Source: Exiguobacterium profundum (GTDB lineage: Bacteria > Bacillota > Bacilli > Exiguobacteriales > Exiguobacteriaceae). Taken from it: a DNA stretch of 64,000 nt. The stretch lies in NCBI RefSeq assembly GCF_001909285.1, contig NZ_MRSV01000001.1:1383331-1447330 (forward strand), read 5' to 3'. Within the stretch, counting starts at the first letter, position 1, and every line of letters begins with the position of its first letter. Below, one piece after another: positions 34,596 to 43,744 of the stretch. The notes beneath the pieces are model-generated. The model did no database searches, was not told where the DNA came from, and saw only the letters and a list, made by a program, of their open reading frames with translations. The position numbers and the translations under genes were made by a program.

Positions 34596-35191
34596 CGTGA
34601 GTAGTACTCGACGATGAGTTGCTCTTTGATTTGGTCGTTGAGTTCAGCGCGTTCTGGGAGACGTACGAATGTACCTTCGAGTTTCTCAGCGTCAAACGAT
34701 ACGAAGTCTTTTGTAGCTGGTGCTACTTCAAGTGCTTCAGCGATTGCTTTTACGTTTTTCGACTTTTCACGAACAGCGATAACTTGACCTGGTTTTACGC
34801 GGTAAGACGCGATGTCAACGCGTGATCCATCAACAGTGATGTGACCGTGGTTGACGAGTTGGCGTGCTCCACGACGTGTGCGAGCGAGGCCGAAACGGTA
34901 AACGAGGTTGTCAAGGCGTGATTCGAGCAAGAACATGAAGTTCTCACCGTGGATGCCTGGCATTTTACCAGCATCGTTGAAGATGCGGCGGAATTGCTTC
35001 TCGTTCACTCCGTACATGTGACGAAGTGCTTGCTTCGCTTGAAGCTGAAGACCGTATTCTGAGATTTTCTTACGACCATTTCCGTGTTGACCTGGTGCGT
35101 AAGGACGTTTTGCTAATTCTTTACCCGTTTCGCTAAGCGAGATGCCTAAGCGACGCGAGAGTTTCCAAGCTGGACCTGTGTAACGAGCCAT
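34592..35191 (-). CDS. rpsD: 30S ribosomal protein S4
   Basis: A primary 16S rRNA-binding protein of 199 residues that nucleates 30S assembly. [26 protein letters not shown] is the typical Firmicute S4 start; the S4 RNA-binding domain at about residues 90-155 contains [30 protein letters not shown]. There is no N-terminal zinc motif, the C-minus form. AAGGAGG precedes the ATG. It is transcribed alone from a strong promoter and a long leader. Confidence 0.97.
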   Translation of the reverse strand: MARYTGPAWKLSRRLGISLSETGKELAKRPYAPGQHGNGRKKISEYGLQLQAKQALRHMYGVNEKQFRRIFNDAGKMPGIHGENFMFLLESRLDNLVYRFGLARTRRGARQLVNHGHITVDGSRVDIASYRVKPGQVIAVREKSKNVKAIAEALEVAPATKDFVSFDAEKLEGTFVRLPERAELNDQIKEQLIVEYYSR

Positions 35192-35380
35192 GATTGGACT
35201 CCTCCTTGTTGTTCATGTATTTTGCACAAAAGAACAACGGTGTCAAAGACGAGTAACGCCCCTTTCTAGGTGCAAGCACCTTCACTTGATAGCGAAGCTA
35301 CGAGATGCCCCTCCGACAAAAGTCGAGGCCCGAAAGGTGGATACGTTTGTCTGTGACTGCTATCGTCATTTCATGCACAA
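35192..35380 (-). ncRNA. rpsD 5' leader, probable S4 autoregulatory RNA
   Basis: About 190 untranslated bases lie between the rpsD promoter and start codon and contain several complementary segments. In B. subtilis S4 represses its own gene by binding such a leader. The fold was not computed, so the assignment rests on length, position and family knowledge. Confidence 0.5.
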
Positions 35381-35385
35381 AGATG

Positions 35386-35414
35386 AGTATACGATGAATA
35401 CCATCTCTTGTCAA
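35386..35414 (-). promoter_or_regulatory. Sigma-A promoter of rpsD
   Basis: On the minus strand TTGACA, exactly 17 bases, then TATACT. The -35 abuts the stop codon of the upstream fRMsr gene. Confidence 0.88.
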
Positions 35415-35897
35415 TCAAATATAGCGAAGAAGTGTTTCGCAAAAACGTTCGAGTCCTTGACGGTCGATTTCTGAGAAACGGTCGAACTCCGGGCTGTCGA
35501 TATCGAGCACGCCGATTGTTTTCCCGTCACGTACGAGAGGGACGACGATTTCAGAATTCGAAGCCGCATCACATGCGATATGACCAGGGAATTGATGAAC
35601 ATCGGCCACGAGCTGTGTTTCTTGTGTAGCTGCCGCAGTTCCACAAACCCCTTTACCGAACGCGATGTGAACGCAAGCCGGGAGTCCCTGGAATGGTCCT
35701 AAGATTAGACTGTCTTCAGAATCAGTCACGTAGAATCCGACCCAGTTGATCCGATCTAAAAATTGGTTGAGTAAAGCGCTGGCGTTGGCAAGGTTGGCCA
35801 CTGTATTTGTTTCGCCCTCTAATAATGCGGCGAGTTGCTTGTTTAATAGTTCGTAACCGGCTGTCAAATCACCTGAGTACGATGTCGTTTGGAACAT
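35415..35897 (-). CDS. msrC: Free methionine-(R)-sulfoxide reductase, GAF domain (YtsP)
   Basis: The enzyme reduces free Met-R-sulfoxide with thioredoxin. The 160-residue protein is one GAF domain with the three conserved Cys: PACVHIAFGKGVCGTAA (two Cys, about residues 77 and 87) and HIACDAASNSEIVVPL (third, about 111). NWVGFYV and LDIDSPEFDRFSEID are family blocks. It lies directly before rpsD on the same strand, as ytsP does in B. subtilis. Confidence 0.92.
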   Translation of the reverse strand: MFQTTSYSGDLTAGYELLNKQLAALLEGETNTVANLANASALLNQFLDRINWVGFYVTDSEDSLILGPFQGLPACVHIAFGKGVCGTAAATQETQLVADVHQFPGHIACDAASNSEIVVPLVRDGKTIGVLDIDSPEFDRFSEIDRQGLERFCETLLRYI

Positions 35898-36135
35898 ATA
35901 AATTCCCCTCCATCTTTCGTGTTTTTAGAATTTAGCATTATGGTACACGCAAATTTAAGATTTGTCTTGTTAGAAAGTTCCGAAAAAATGAACAATCTCC
36001 ACTGAAACCATTGGAAAACCTATGCAAATCGTTGGTTCTATAATATGATTAGGTATATCTATTCTTATAAAATACTTCTTTTTTTAATATAAATGTACAT
36101 AAGTCCACGAAAGCGGCTTGGAGGTTGTGACAAAG

Positions 36136-37866
36136 ATGGATTACGGAATTTATGGATTAATCATTGGAATCATCGTCGTCGTATTAGGCGGCATGTTGGG
36201 GAGTATGCTCATTCGAAGGAATTTTTACCAAAAAATTGACGACTTGGATATGAGGAAACAAAGTGTGCTCAGTGCGAGCATACCCGTCGAACTCCAGAAA
36301 TTCAAACAGTGGCCGATGGAAGGGGAAACAAAAGAAAAGTTTGATCGTTGGCATCAATCTTGGGATGAGTTAGTAAGTGTACATGCAGGTCAAATCGATG
36401 AAGCGTTATACCGGGCTGAGGAAGACTTGGATAAATATCGTTTCATGAAAGTCAAAGCTGACTTGAATGCAACTGAACAACTCATTGAAGAGCTCGAGAC
36501 GATGGTACACGCCATGCTCGATGAGATGGATGAATTTACGACGCATCACACCTCGCTTATGAACATTGTGAAGCAGGATGAGAAAGAGTTGTATCAGTTC
36601 CGCAAGACATTGAATTCACAAAACCATGCGTTCGGACCAACCTATGCATTGGTGGAACAAGAGATTGCCGCTGCCGAGGCGAAACGCAGTGAGATGATCA
36701 ACTTAAAGCAGGTCGGTCAAGTTTCTGAAGCATTTGAAACCGGACAAGCCTTATCGAATCAAGTAGGACACATCCGTGAACTGATTCGGATTATTCCGCA
36801 ATTTGTACGTACGGTTCAAGTGGAACTGAAACAACAACTTCAACAACTCCGGGCTGGACATAAAGAAATGCAAATGGACGGGTATGCGCTTGAACCACTT
36901 GGATTAATGGAAGAAATCGATCAAGCGGAAGATCGTCGAGAAGAGTTGATGGCTCGAATCGAACGCTTGGAATTTGATCATTTTGAAGAGGACATGCAAC
37001 AGTTGAGCTCGGATATCGATCAATTATTCGAAGCATTCCGAACAGAGGTCGATGCCCGCCAATACGTGAAAAAAGAATTTGCGACGATACAAGAGCGCGA
37101 ATTGCAATCTGCCGAAATCATGAATCACTTACAGACGGAAATGTCTCGACTTATAAGCAACTATGAAATCAATGCACGCGTCGGAGAAGAGTTCGAACAA
37201 TTAGAACGTGAACGAACGACTCTCACGGCGAATGTACTTGATATTGAACAAGCTCTCGTCGCGCAAATGTTACCGTTTAGTATGATCAAATCCAAAGTGC
37301 AGGAAGCGAAACGGTCACTTGACCAATTCAGTGCCATGCATGAGCGTTTCATTGAGGATACGAATTCATTACGTAAAGAAGAGCTTGAGGTCCGTCACAA
37401 GTTAGAAACGAAGAAAAAAGAATTGTCTGGGCATCGTCGCCTGTTAGCGAAAAGTGCGATGCCGGTTGTTCCGAATGATTTGTCAAACGACTTACGTCAG
37501 CTCCAAAAAGGTGTCCAGTCGTTAGACGAACAGTTTGACAAGGCACCGTTCAACATGACGTATATCGTCGGGCTTAGCCATGATGTCGAAGAGATGATGG
37601 ATAACTTCCGTGACCGTGTCCATGCACTGATTCGTCAAGTGACGTATGCGGAACAGTTGCTCCAATATGCAAACCGCTTCCGTCGCCGTGACAACGAGGT
37701 CCATATCGCCTTGACGCTTGCGGAAAACAAGTTCTTGCATGGAGAGTATGGCACTGCAGTCGAAATCGGTGAGCGGGTGCTCGGTCGATTCGATGAGAAC
37801 GGAGCCAATGAAATTCGTCAACGTGTGGATAAAGGGTTAGAACAGCAGGAATTGCTAAAAAAATAA
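36136..37866 (+). CDS. ezrA: Septation ring formation regulator EzrA
   Basis: EzrA is a membrane-tethered coiled-coil protein that restrains FtsZ ring assembly and links it to wall synthesis. The 576-residue protein has one N-terminal span (YGLIIGIIVVVLGGMLGSML, about residues 5-25), a short outside tail, and then spectrin-like helical repeats to the end, with heptad patterns throughout. The EzrA signature RRRDNEVHIALTLAENKFLHGEYGTAVE lies near the C-terminus. ATG 36136 is chosen (GGAGG eleven bases upstream); GTG 36127 is possible. Confidence 0.94.
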   Translation: MDYGIYGLIIGIIVVVLGGMLGSMLIRRNFYQKIDDLDMRKQSVLSASIPVELQKFKQWPMEGETKEKFDRWHQSWDELVSVHAGQIDEALYRAEEDLDKYRFMKVKADLNATEQLIEELETMVHAMLDEMDEFTTHHTSLMNIVKQDEKELYQFRKTLNSQNHAFGPTYALVEQEIAAAEAKRSEMINLKQVGQVSEAFETGQALSNQVGHIRELIRIIPQFVRTVQVELKQQLQQLRAGHKEMQMDGYALEPLGLMEEIDQAEDRREELMARIERLEFDHFEEDMQQLSSDIDQLFEAFRTEVDARQYVKKEFATIQERELQSAEIMNHLQTEMSRLISNYEINARVGEEFEQLERERTTLTANVLDIEQALVAQMLPFSMIKSKVQEAKRSLDQFSAMHERFIEDTNSLRKEELEVRHKLETKKKELSGHRRLLAKSAMPVVPNDLSNDLRQLQKGVQSLDEQFDKAPFNMTYIVGLSHDVEEMMDNFRDRVHALIRQVTYAEQLLQYANRFRRRDNEVHIALTLAENKFLHGEYGTAVEIGERVLGRFDENGANEIRQRVDKGLEQQELLKK

Positions 37867-37876
37867 ACGATGCATG

Positions 37877-37919
37877 AAGATTGACGGAAACGGGAAAAAC
37901 GTAGACGTCAATCTTTTTT
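37877..37919 (+). terminator. Terminator after ezrA
   Basis: AAGATTGACG and CGTCAATCTT form a 10-bp stem with a 19-base loop, followed by a T run. Confidence 0.78.
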
Positions 37920-37940
37920 CAATCAAGGAGGAATCGTCAG

Positions 37941-39512
37941 ATGGGTACACTATGGGTCAACGGGAACATCTACACATTGAATAAACCAGGTGAGATGGAA
38001 CGTGCCATGTTTATTGAGCATGGACGCGTCTTGAAGATGGGGGACGAGGGACATCTCCGACGTACATATGCGGGTCGCATCGAGGAGATTGTGAATTTGG
38101 AAGGAAAGAGTGTGTATCCGGCCTTTACCGATTCACATATTCACCTTGTCGGATACGGCGAAGCGCTCGACCGTGTCGATGCGAGTGAAGCGACGGATCT
38201 TCGAGAATTACTTGAAACGATGAAGCAACGAGGGTCGGACGACGATTGGATCGTCGCAGAAGGGTTTGATGATCGTCTGCTCGGTGACATGCCGACACGC
38301 GAGATGATTGATGAAGTGATTGACGACCGTCCTGTCGTGTTGAAGCGTGTCTGTCGTCACGTAGCCGTCGTGAACTCGAAAGGACTTGAACGACTTGGAC
38401 TGATCCACCATACGGTGATCGAAGGTGGAAAACTTGGGCGAGGTGAAGAAGGTAAATTAAATGGCGTCCTATATGATGCTGCACTAGATCTCTTATATAA
38501 AGAATTGAGTGGGAATCGTAAGAAAAATGCCGCTTCTCTTCGCCGGGCAATCGATTCATTATTCGCACATGGAATCGTTGGCGCCCATACGGAAGACTTG
38601 TTCTATCATGGAGATCCGCTCGAAACGATTCAAGCGTACGAAGATGTACTGGATGAACTTCCGTTTCAAGCACACCTTCTCGTTCACGAACAGGTGGTGG
38701 ATCGTGTCATCCAGCAAGATGCGATGACGCGTCGGAAGCGGTTTGACTTCGGTGCGATGAAACTCTTTGTCGACGGTTCGTTCGGTGGACGCACCGCTCT
38801 GTTATCTTCACCTTATGCGGATGATCGGAGTCAACGAGGAATTGAAGTGCATCGACCAGATCATCTCGAGGCACTTGTGAAAAAAGCACGAACATACGGG
38901 ATGAATGTGGCAGCGCATGTGATCGGTGATGCGGCGGTCGAGCAATTTGTCGGCCTGCTTGAGAAGTACCCAGCCAGAAAAGGGACACGAGATCGAATTA
39001 TCCATGCCTCTTTATTGAATGACTCATTGATCAACCGAATCAAATCATTGCCTGTTTTGATTGATGCACAGCCGGTATTTTTATCGGATGATTTGGACAT
39101 GCTGTTCGAGCGGTTGGGCAATGAGCGTGTGCATGATGTCTATCGATTCAAGTCTTTACTCGATACGGGAGCATTGGTGTTAGGAGGAAGTGACGCGCCG
39201 ATTTCATCTGTTGACGTTCGAAAGGGATTGTTTGGAGCGGTGATGCGACAATCGTTTCACGGGTCGAGCACGCTAAATCCGAGTGAACGTCTTTCGATGT
39301 ATGAAGCTCTTCGAAGCTTCACATATTCGCCTCATGTTGCTACAGGGACGCACGGAAGAAACGGGCTATTGGTTCAAAGCTACAATGCCAACTTCACAGT
39401 ATGGGATGAAGATTTCTTTAAATTGAGTGGGGAAGACATCCTGCACAACCGTCTTGTCATGACTGTCGTCGAAGGGCAACCAGTGTACGAAGCAGAAAAA
39501 GCCACGCTGTAA
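37941..39512 (+). CDS. Amidohydrolase family 3 protein, YtcJ-like
   Basis: A 523-residue cytoplasmic metal-dependent hydrolase. The N-terminal composite beta-sandwich (LWVNGNIYTLN) is followed by FTDSHIHLVGYGEAL (metal His-x-His), a mid-domain KLFVDGSFGGRTALL, NVAAHVIGDAAVEQF, DAQPVFLSDD and LGGSDAPIS (late Asp ligand). The family includes N-substituted amide hydrolases and amidohydrolases of unknown substrate. It begins behind AAGGAGG. Monocistronic between two terminators. Confidence 0.88.
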   Translation: MGTLWVNGNIYTLNKPGEMERAMFIEHGRVLKMGDEGHLRRTYAGRIEEIVNLEGKSVYPAFTDSHIHLVGYGEALDRVDASEATDLRELLETMKQRGSDDDWIVAEGFDDRLLGDMPTREMIDEVIDDRPVVLKRVCRHVAVVNSKGLERLGLIHHTVIEGGKLGRGEEGKLNGVLYDAALDLLYKELSGNRKKNAASLRRAIDSLFAHGIVGAHTEDLFYHGDPLETIQAYEDVLDELPFQAHLLVHEQVVDRVIQQDAMTRRKRFDFGAMKLFVDGSFGGRTALLSSPYADDRSQRGIEVHRPDHLEALVKKARTYGMNVAAHVIGDAAVEQFVGLLEKYPARKGTRDRIIHASLLNDSLINRIKSLPVLIDAQPVFLSDDLDMLFERLGNERVHDVYRFKSLLDTGALVLGGSDAPISSVDVRKGLFGAVMRQSFHGSSTLNPSERLSMYEALRSFTYSPHVATGTHGRNGLLVQSYNANFTVWDEDFFKLSGEDILHNRLVMTVVEGQPVYEAEKATL

Positions 39513-39555
39513 AAAAGAGTTGCTTCATCCGAAAGGGATGAAGCAACTCTTTTTC
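39512..39555. terminator. Bidirectional terminator between the amidohydrolase gene and nadK
   Basis: A perfect stem of about 16 bp (AAGAGTTGCTTCATCC arm) closed by GAAA, with A and T runs on the two sides. Confidence 0.9.
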
Positions 39556-39559
39556 TTCA

Positions 39560-40369
39560 TCAGAAGAATGAACGTTGCACTTTATGCCAGAACGAGTTGG
39601 TCCGAAGCTTGACAGTCTTGATGACCTGGTCCGAGAGTTCGATATCGATTCGGTCTGTGTACTTCAAGCTGAGCGCCTCGTTATCCATCCCAATAATCGG
39701 GTAGTCGTTGCCGTCTTCGACGATGCGGAGTGACAACTTACGCGAATCATGAACGATAAAGGATGAGCCGAGTGTGCGATAGCGATTGTTGTTGACCGAA
39801 GCGATCTCACTCACTTGCATACATGGGATGAGTGGGTCGACGACCGCACCGCTGAGCGATTTGTTATAGGCAGTCGATCCCGTCGGCGTCGATACAACCA
39901 TTCCGTCCCCACGGAATGTTTCGAAATGTAGATTGTCGATATAGACCTCGATGGCGAGTGATTTGATAATACTTGATTTAATCGAAGCCTCATTTAAACA
40001 GAGGAGCGGTGTCGATTCGTTGATCGATGCTGAAAGAAGTGGATACTTCCGGACTTCGAGACCTTCTTCGATTCGCATCGAGTTGTCCGAGAAGAGGCGG
40101 TCGACTTCATCGAGTTTATGTATGTCGAAATCACAATAAAACTCGTTCAATCCACGACCGAAGCCAACGTAGATGGCGTCTTGACGAAAGCCTGTGTAGC
40201 GAACCGCCTGTAAAAATGCCCCGTCCCCGCCGACTGCAGCGATGATGTTCGCGTCCTCCGGTTGATTTACGATGTTGAACCCGTGTTTTTCCCCGATTTC
40301 TCTCAGTTTCTTCACTTCTTTTGTGAATTCGTTGACGTTACGATGGTACAAATAGACGTTGTTTCTCAT
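39560..40369 (-). CDS. nadK: NAD kinase
   Basis: The enzyme phosphorylates NAD to NADP. The 269-residue protein has IAAVGGDGAFLQAV (GGDG motif, about residue 46), LNEASIKSS, GDGMVVSTPTGSTAYNKSLSGAVVDP (about residues 145-168) and DNEALSLK. ATG 40369 is chosen because AAAGGGGATG lies upstream at good distance. It corresponds to YtdI, the second NAD kinase of B. subtilis. Convergent with the amidohydrolase gene and divergent from tpx. Confidence 0.94.
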   Translation of the reverse strand: MRNNVYLYHRNVNEFTKEVKKLREIGEKHGFNIVNQPEDANIIAAVGGDGAFLQAVRYTGFRQDAIYVGFGRGLNEFYCDFDIHKLDEVDRLFSDNSMRIEEGLEVRKYPLLSASINESTPLLCLNEASIKSSIIKSLAIEVYIDNLHFETFRGDGMVVSTPTGSTAYNKSLSGAVVDPLIPCMQVSEIASVNNNRYRTLGSSFIVHDSRKLSLRIVEDGNDYPIIGMDNEALSLKYTDRIDIELSDQVIKTVKLRTNSFWHKVQRSFF

Positions 40370-40465
40370 CTGAGTCATCCCCTTTGTCAATGGTGTCCTC
40401 TTTATTATAACGTGTTTCTTCCTACCGATATAGGGAAAACTGAAACAGAGCCAAAAGCAGGAAGT

Positions 40466-40499
40466 TTGTCAAAGGCTCAAGTTCATCGATATGATGAAC
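40466..40499 (+). promoter_or_regulatory. tpx promoter with overlapping inverted repeat
   Basis: TTGTCA (40466-40471), 18-base spacer, TATGAT (40490-40495). The -10 lies inside GTTCATC-GATAT-GATGAAC (40481-40499), a perfect 7-bp inverted repeat that looks like an operator. Confidence 0.55.
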
Positions 40500-40527
40500 G
40501 AGTAACTACAACAAAGGGGATGAGTAC

Positions 40528-41016
40528 ATGCCAACATTTAAAGGGAACAACGTAACATTACAAGGAAATCCAGTGAAGGTAGGAGATCAAGCTCCTGATT
40601 TCCGCGTCTTGACGACTGCTTTAGAAGAAGTGACGTTAGCAACCTATCCGGGGAAAAAACTAATCAGTGTCATTCCTTCAATCGATACAGGCGTATGTGA
40701 TGCACAAACGCGTGAGTTCAACGAAAAGGCCTCATCACTCGGTGGTACAGTCTTGACTGTATCGAACGATTTGCCGTTCGCACAGCGCCGTTGGTGTTCT
40801 GCATCTGGTTTAGATAACGTAGTCACTCTCTCGGACCACCGCGATCTTTCGTTCGCCAAAGCATATGGTGTTTTAATTGAAGAAATGCGTCTCCTTGCGC
40901 GTTCTGTATTCGTCGTCGATTCGAATGGCGTCGTCCAATATGTACAATATATGGATGAAATGACAGATGAAGTTGATTTCGCGGCGGCACTTGAGGCGTT
41001 CGAACAAGCGAATTGA
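40528..41016 (+). CDS. tpx: Thiol peroxidase, atypical 2-Cys peroxiredoxin
   Basis: Tpx reduces hydrogen peroxide and alkyl hydroperoxides with thioredoxin. The 162-residue protein has the peroxidatic motif [15 protein letters not shown] (Cys57) and the resolving motif [14 protein letters not shown] (Cys90), the spacing expected for Tpx. AAAGGGGATG precedes the ATG. It heads the tpx-ytxK-ackA order known from Bacillus. Confidence 0.95.
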   Translation: MPTFKGNNVTLQGNPVKVGDQAPDFRVLTTALEEVTLATYPGKKLISVIPSIDTGVCDAQTREFNEKASSLGGTVLTVSNDLPFAQRRWCSASGLDNVVTLSDHRDLSFAKAYGVLIEEMRLLARSVFVVDSNGVVQYVQYMDEMTDEVDFAAALEAFEQAN

Positions 41017-41064
41017 TTCGTTTGGCGAAATTGATTAAAATAGCTTACACTAGTACGTGAACCG

Positions 41065-41093
41065 ACCGGTCCTCTCATGGGGGCCGGTTTTGT
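41065..41093 (+). terminator. Terminator after tpx
   Basis: ACCGGTCC and GGGCCGGT pair (one G-U) around an 8-base loop, followed by TTTTG. The T run is short. Confidence 0.5.
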
Positions 41094-41112
41094 ATGGAAA
41101 GGATGAACGAAA

Positions 41113-42006
41113 ATGGAACGTTTTGAACAACTCTATCGTGATTGGAAGAAGGAAGCGAAGAAACTGGTCAACGACCTGGATGTATTACCGATCGAGGCAC
41201 TCGTCCAAGTATTTGACCATGTTGACATTGAAAAAGAGAAGATGGACGATGTCCGTAAAGCAGTGAGTTTACTCGTCTTGGAAGAAACGACACAACTCCC
41301 CCCGAACAATCAACCGACACCGGATGCGGTCAGCCTATTTATGGGTTATCTAGCTTCGAAGCTACTTAAGGAAAACGCGACGATTCTAGATTTAGGTAGT
41401 GGGACAGGTACGTTGACGCACGCCGTTCTCTCTCAGTTAAAAGATGCGACAGCTCAAGCGGTCGAAGTGGATGAACTGTTGCTTCGTCTTTCCTATTCCA
41501 TTAGTAACTTGTTAGGAGAACCAGTATCCTACTTCCATCAAGACGCCCTTGCTCCTCTGTTTGTTGAACCGAGCGACCTTTCCGTTGCTGACTTGCCAAT
41601 CGGATATTATCCAAATGATGAAGTGGCAGCCGGATACGACATGAAACGAGAACAAGGACATGCCTATTCGCATTTCCTCTTGATGGAACAGGCGATTCGC
41701 CATACGAAACCAGGTGGGCATGGATTATTTGTCATCCCGAACAATTTGTTTGAACAGGATGACGAAGGGAAATTAAAACAATGGATGGACCGTGAGGCTG
41801 TTGTGAAAGGGGTCATTCAACTTCCGACGACGATGTTTAAAGACGAACGTTACGCGAAAAGCTTATTGCTCCTTCAAAAAGTAGGAGAAGGCGTCACACG
41901 GCCAAAACAAGCGCTATTTGTGGAACTTCCGTCATTCACTGATGTCAGAGCGGTAGCCAATGTTGTGAAACAGATTGATGATTGGTTCAAAACAACTCAA
42001 AAATAA
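41113..42006 (+). CDS. ytxK: Class I SAM methyltransferase YtxK
   Basis: A 297-residue protein with the N6-DNA-methylase-like Rossmann fold. The SAM motif is ATILDLGSGTGTLTHAVL (about residue 92), and the catalytic-motif position reads ADLPIGYYPND instead of NPPY, as usual for YtxK. A FVIPNNLFEQDD block follows. It has no restriction partner and no target-recognition domain; the substrate is unknown. GAAAGGATGAACG precedes the ATG. The tpx-ytxK-ackA order is conserved. Confidence 0.88.
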   Translation: MERFEQLYRDWKKEAKKLVNDLDVLPIEALVQVFDHVDIEKEKMDDVRKAVSLLVLEETTQLPPNNQPTPDAVSLFMGYLASKLLKENATILDLGSGTGTLTHAVLSQLKDATAQAVEVDELLLRLSYSISNLLGEPVSYFHQDALAPLFVEPSDLSVADLPIGYYPNDEVAAGYDMKREQGHAYSHFLLMEQAIRHTKPGGHGLFVIPNNLFEQDDEGKLKQWMDREAVVKGVIQLPTTMFKDERYAKSLLLLQKVGEGVTRPKQALFVELPSFTDVRAVANVVKQIDDWFKTTQK

Positions 42007-42014
42007 TGGACAAA

Positions 42015-42045
42015 ATACTTGAAAAAGGTATGCAAAATCAAGTAT
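42015..42045. repeat. Inverted repeat before ackA
   Basis: ATACTTGA and TCAAGTAT are perfect 8-bp arms 15 bases apart, just after ytxK. There is no T run, so it may be a protein site for ackA or a weak hairpin. Confidence 0.35.
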
Positions 42046-42125
42046 CTTCATTATGATACAGTTATCAGTTTTAAATTGAACAGATAAAGATATGCGTTTA
42101 AAACGAAAGGTAAGAGGTGTATGAC

Positions 42126-43337
42126 ATGACGAAAATTATGGCAGTCAATGCGGGTAGTTCATCGCTCAAGTTCCAGTTACTCGAGATGCCAACGGAAGAG
42201 TTGCTCGCAGTCGGACTTGTAGAGCGTGTAGGGAAAGAAGATGCGATTTTTACAATCAAGTACGGTGAAGGACAGAAGTTCAACGTGGTCACACCACTTC
42301 ACACGCACAAAGAAGCGGTTGAATTGACGTTGGAGAAGTTGATCGAATTGGATATCATCCAATCATTCGATGAGATTTCTGGTGTAGGTCACCGTGTGTT
42401 ACACGGAAAAGAGTTGTATGCGGATTCGGTCGTCATTGACGATGAAGTCATGAAGAACATCGAATCGTTCACAGAGCTCGGACCACTTCACATCCCACCA
42501 AACTTGACAGGTATTCGTGCATTCCAGGCAATTTTGCCGAATGTCCCACAAGTAGCGGTATTCGATACAGCGTTCCACCAGTCAATGCCTGAAGAGAATT
42601 TCTTGTACAGTCTTCCTTATGAATACTATACAGAACATGGTGTACGTAAATACGGCTTCCACGGAACGAGCCACAAGTATGTCACACAGCGTGCGGCAGA
42701 ACTTCTCGGTCGTCCGCTAGAAGACTTGCGTTTGATTTCATGTCACCTCGGTAGCGGTGCATCGATCGCTGCAGTAGCAGGTGGTCGCTCAATCGATACA
42801 ACGATGGGCTTCACACCACTCGAAGGAATCACGATGGGAACGCGCTCAGGTTCTTTGGACCCGGCCCTCATCCCATTCTTGATGCAAAAAACAGGGAAGT
42901 CTGCTGAAGATGTATTGAACGTCATGAACAAAGAGTCTGGCGTGTACGGTCTTTCTGGTATCTCAAGTGACTTGCGTGACATCGAGCAAGCGGCTGCAGA
43001 AGGCAACCATCGTGCAGAAGTTTCATTGAAAATCTTCTCGAACCGTATTCACGGTTACATCGGTCAATATGCGGCTGAAATGAATGGTGTCGACGCCATC
43101 ATCTTCACAGCGGGCGTCGGTGAGAACTCGGACGTCATCCGTGAACGCATCCTTCGCGGTCTTGAATTCATGGGTGTCTACTGGGATCCTTCACTTAACA
43201 ACGGTGCTCGCGGAAAAGAGTTGTTCATCAACTATCCGCACTCACCAGTTAAAGTCATCATCATCCCGACGAACGAAGAATTGGTCATCGCGCGCGACAC
43301 GGTACGCATTGCAAACCTTGTCGAAGCACACGCATAA
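42126..43337 (+). CDS. ackA: Acetate kinase
   Basis: AckA interconverts acetyl phosphate and acetate with ADP/ATP, the last step of overflow acetate production. The 403-residue protein has [14 protein letters not shown] (N-terminal signature), [32 protein letters not shown] (second signature, about residue 175), [13 protein letters not shown] and [14 protein letters not shown] 42126 sits eight bases from GAGGTG; ATG 42117 upstream is too close to the ribosome site. Opposes the acsA route encoded at 28 kb. Confidence 0.96.
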   Translation: MTKIMAVNAGSSSLKFQLLEMPTEELLAVGLVERVGKEDAIFTIKYGEGQKFNVVTPLHTHKEAVELTLEKLIELDIIQSFDEISGVGHRVLHGKELYADSVVIDDEVMKNIESFTELGPLHIPPNLTGIRAFQAILPNVPQVAVFDTAFHQSMPEENFLYSLPYEYYTEHGVRKYGFHGTSHKYVTQRAAELLGRPLEDLRLISCHLGSGASIAAVAGGRSIDTTMGFTPLEGITMGTRSGSLDPALIPFLMQKTGKSAEDVLNVMNKESGVYGLSGISSDLRDIEQAAAEGNHRAEVSLKIFSNRIHGYIGQYAAEMNGVDAIIFTAGVGENSDVIRERILRGLEFMGVYWDPSLNNGARGKELFINYPHSPVKVIIIPTNEELVIARDTVRIANLVEAHA

Positions 43338-43347
43338 TACGAAACGA

Positions 43348-43379
43348 ACCCACGTTACTTCGTGTAACGTGGTTTTTTT
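43348..43379 (+). terminator. Terminator after ackA
   Basis: CCACGTTAC and GTAACGTGG form a 9-bp stem followed by seven T. Confidence 0.88.
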
Positions 43380-43744
43380 ATGAGTCTTTTTTACTAAGGT
43401 GAAGAATCGTAAGTAGGACAAATGTTTTCTCCTTTGTAACATTAGGCGCTTCATTTACATCGTTTTGCAATGTTTATGTCATTAATAAACCATATATTGG
43501 ATGTTAATTTATAAAAATATCTCGTATTCGATTTAAATGTCCAATCTAACACGATAAACCGTTAATTTTGACATCGATTTGTAATGTTCGTGTCACTCAA
43601 ATGAACAGGAAGTGTAACGGCACTGATTGATGTTTCGTCATATAGTTATCTGGACGAAATATTCAATTGGAGTGACAAGTCACTCGTTCGATAGATGATG
43701 ATATGAAATGAAACCAAATTGACGAAGAGAGGACGAATAAACGT
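43380..43744 (+). promoter_or_regulatory. Long regulatory region of the YocH-like gene with tandem WalR-type boxes
   Basis: This 365-base gap contains no gene. Two diverged copies of one 30-base element lie 114 bases apart (43454-43483 and 43568-43597; 24 of 30 identical). Each holds a WalR-like box: TGCAAT-N5-TGTCAT (43466-43482) and TGTAAT-N5-TGTCAC (43580-43596). The WalR consensus is TGTAAT-N5-TGTAAT. Further TGTAAC half sites occur at 43435 and 43613. No strong -35/-10 pair was identified. Confidence 0.55.

Noticed and set aside
41113-42006. Restriction-modification methyltransferase
   Set aside because: YtxK has the fold but no target-recognition domain, no endonuclease partner, and a conserved housekeeping position between tpx and ackA.
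42022-42100. A possible cre or CcpA activation site before ackA, as in B. subtilis
   Set aside because: No sequence there matches the cre pattern within two positions.
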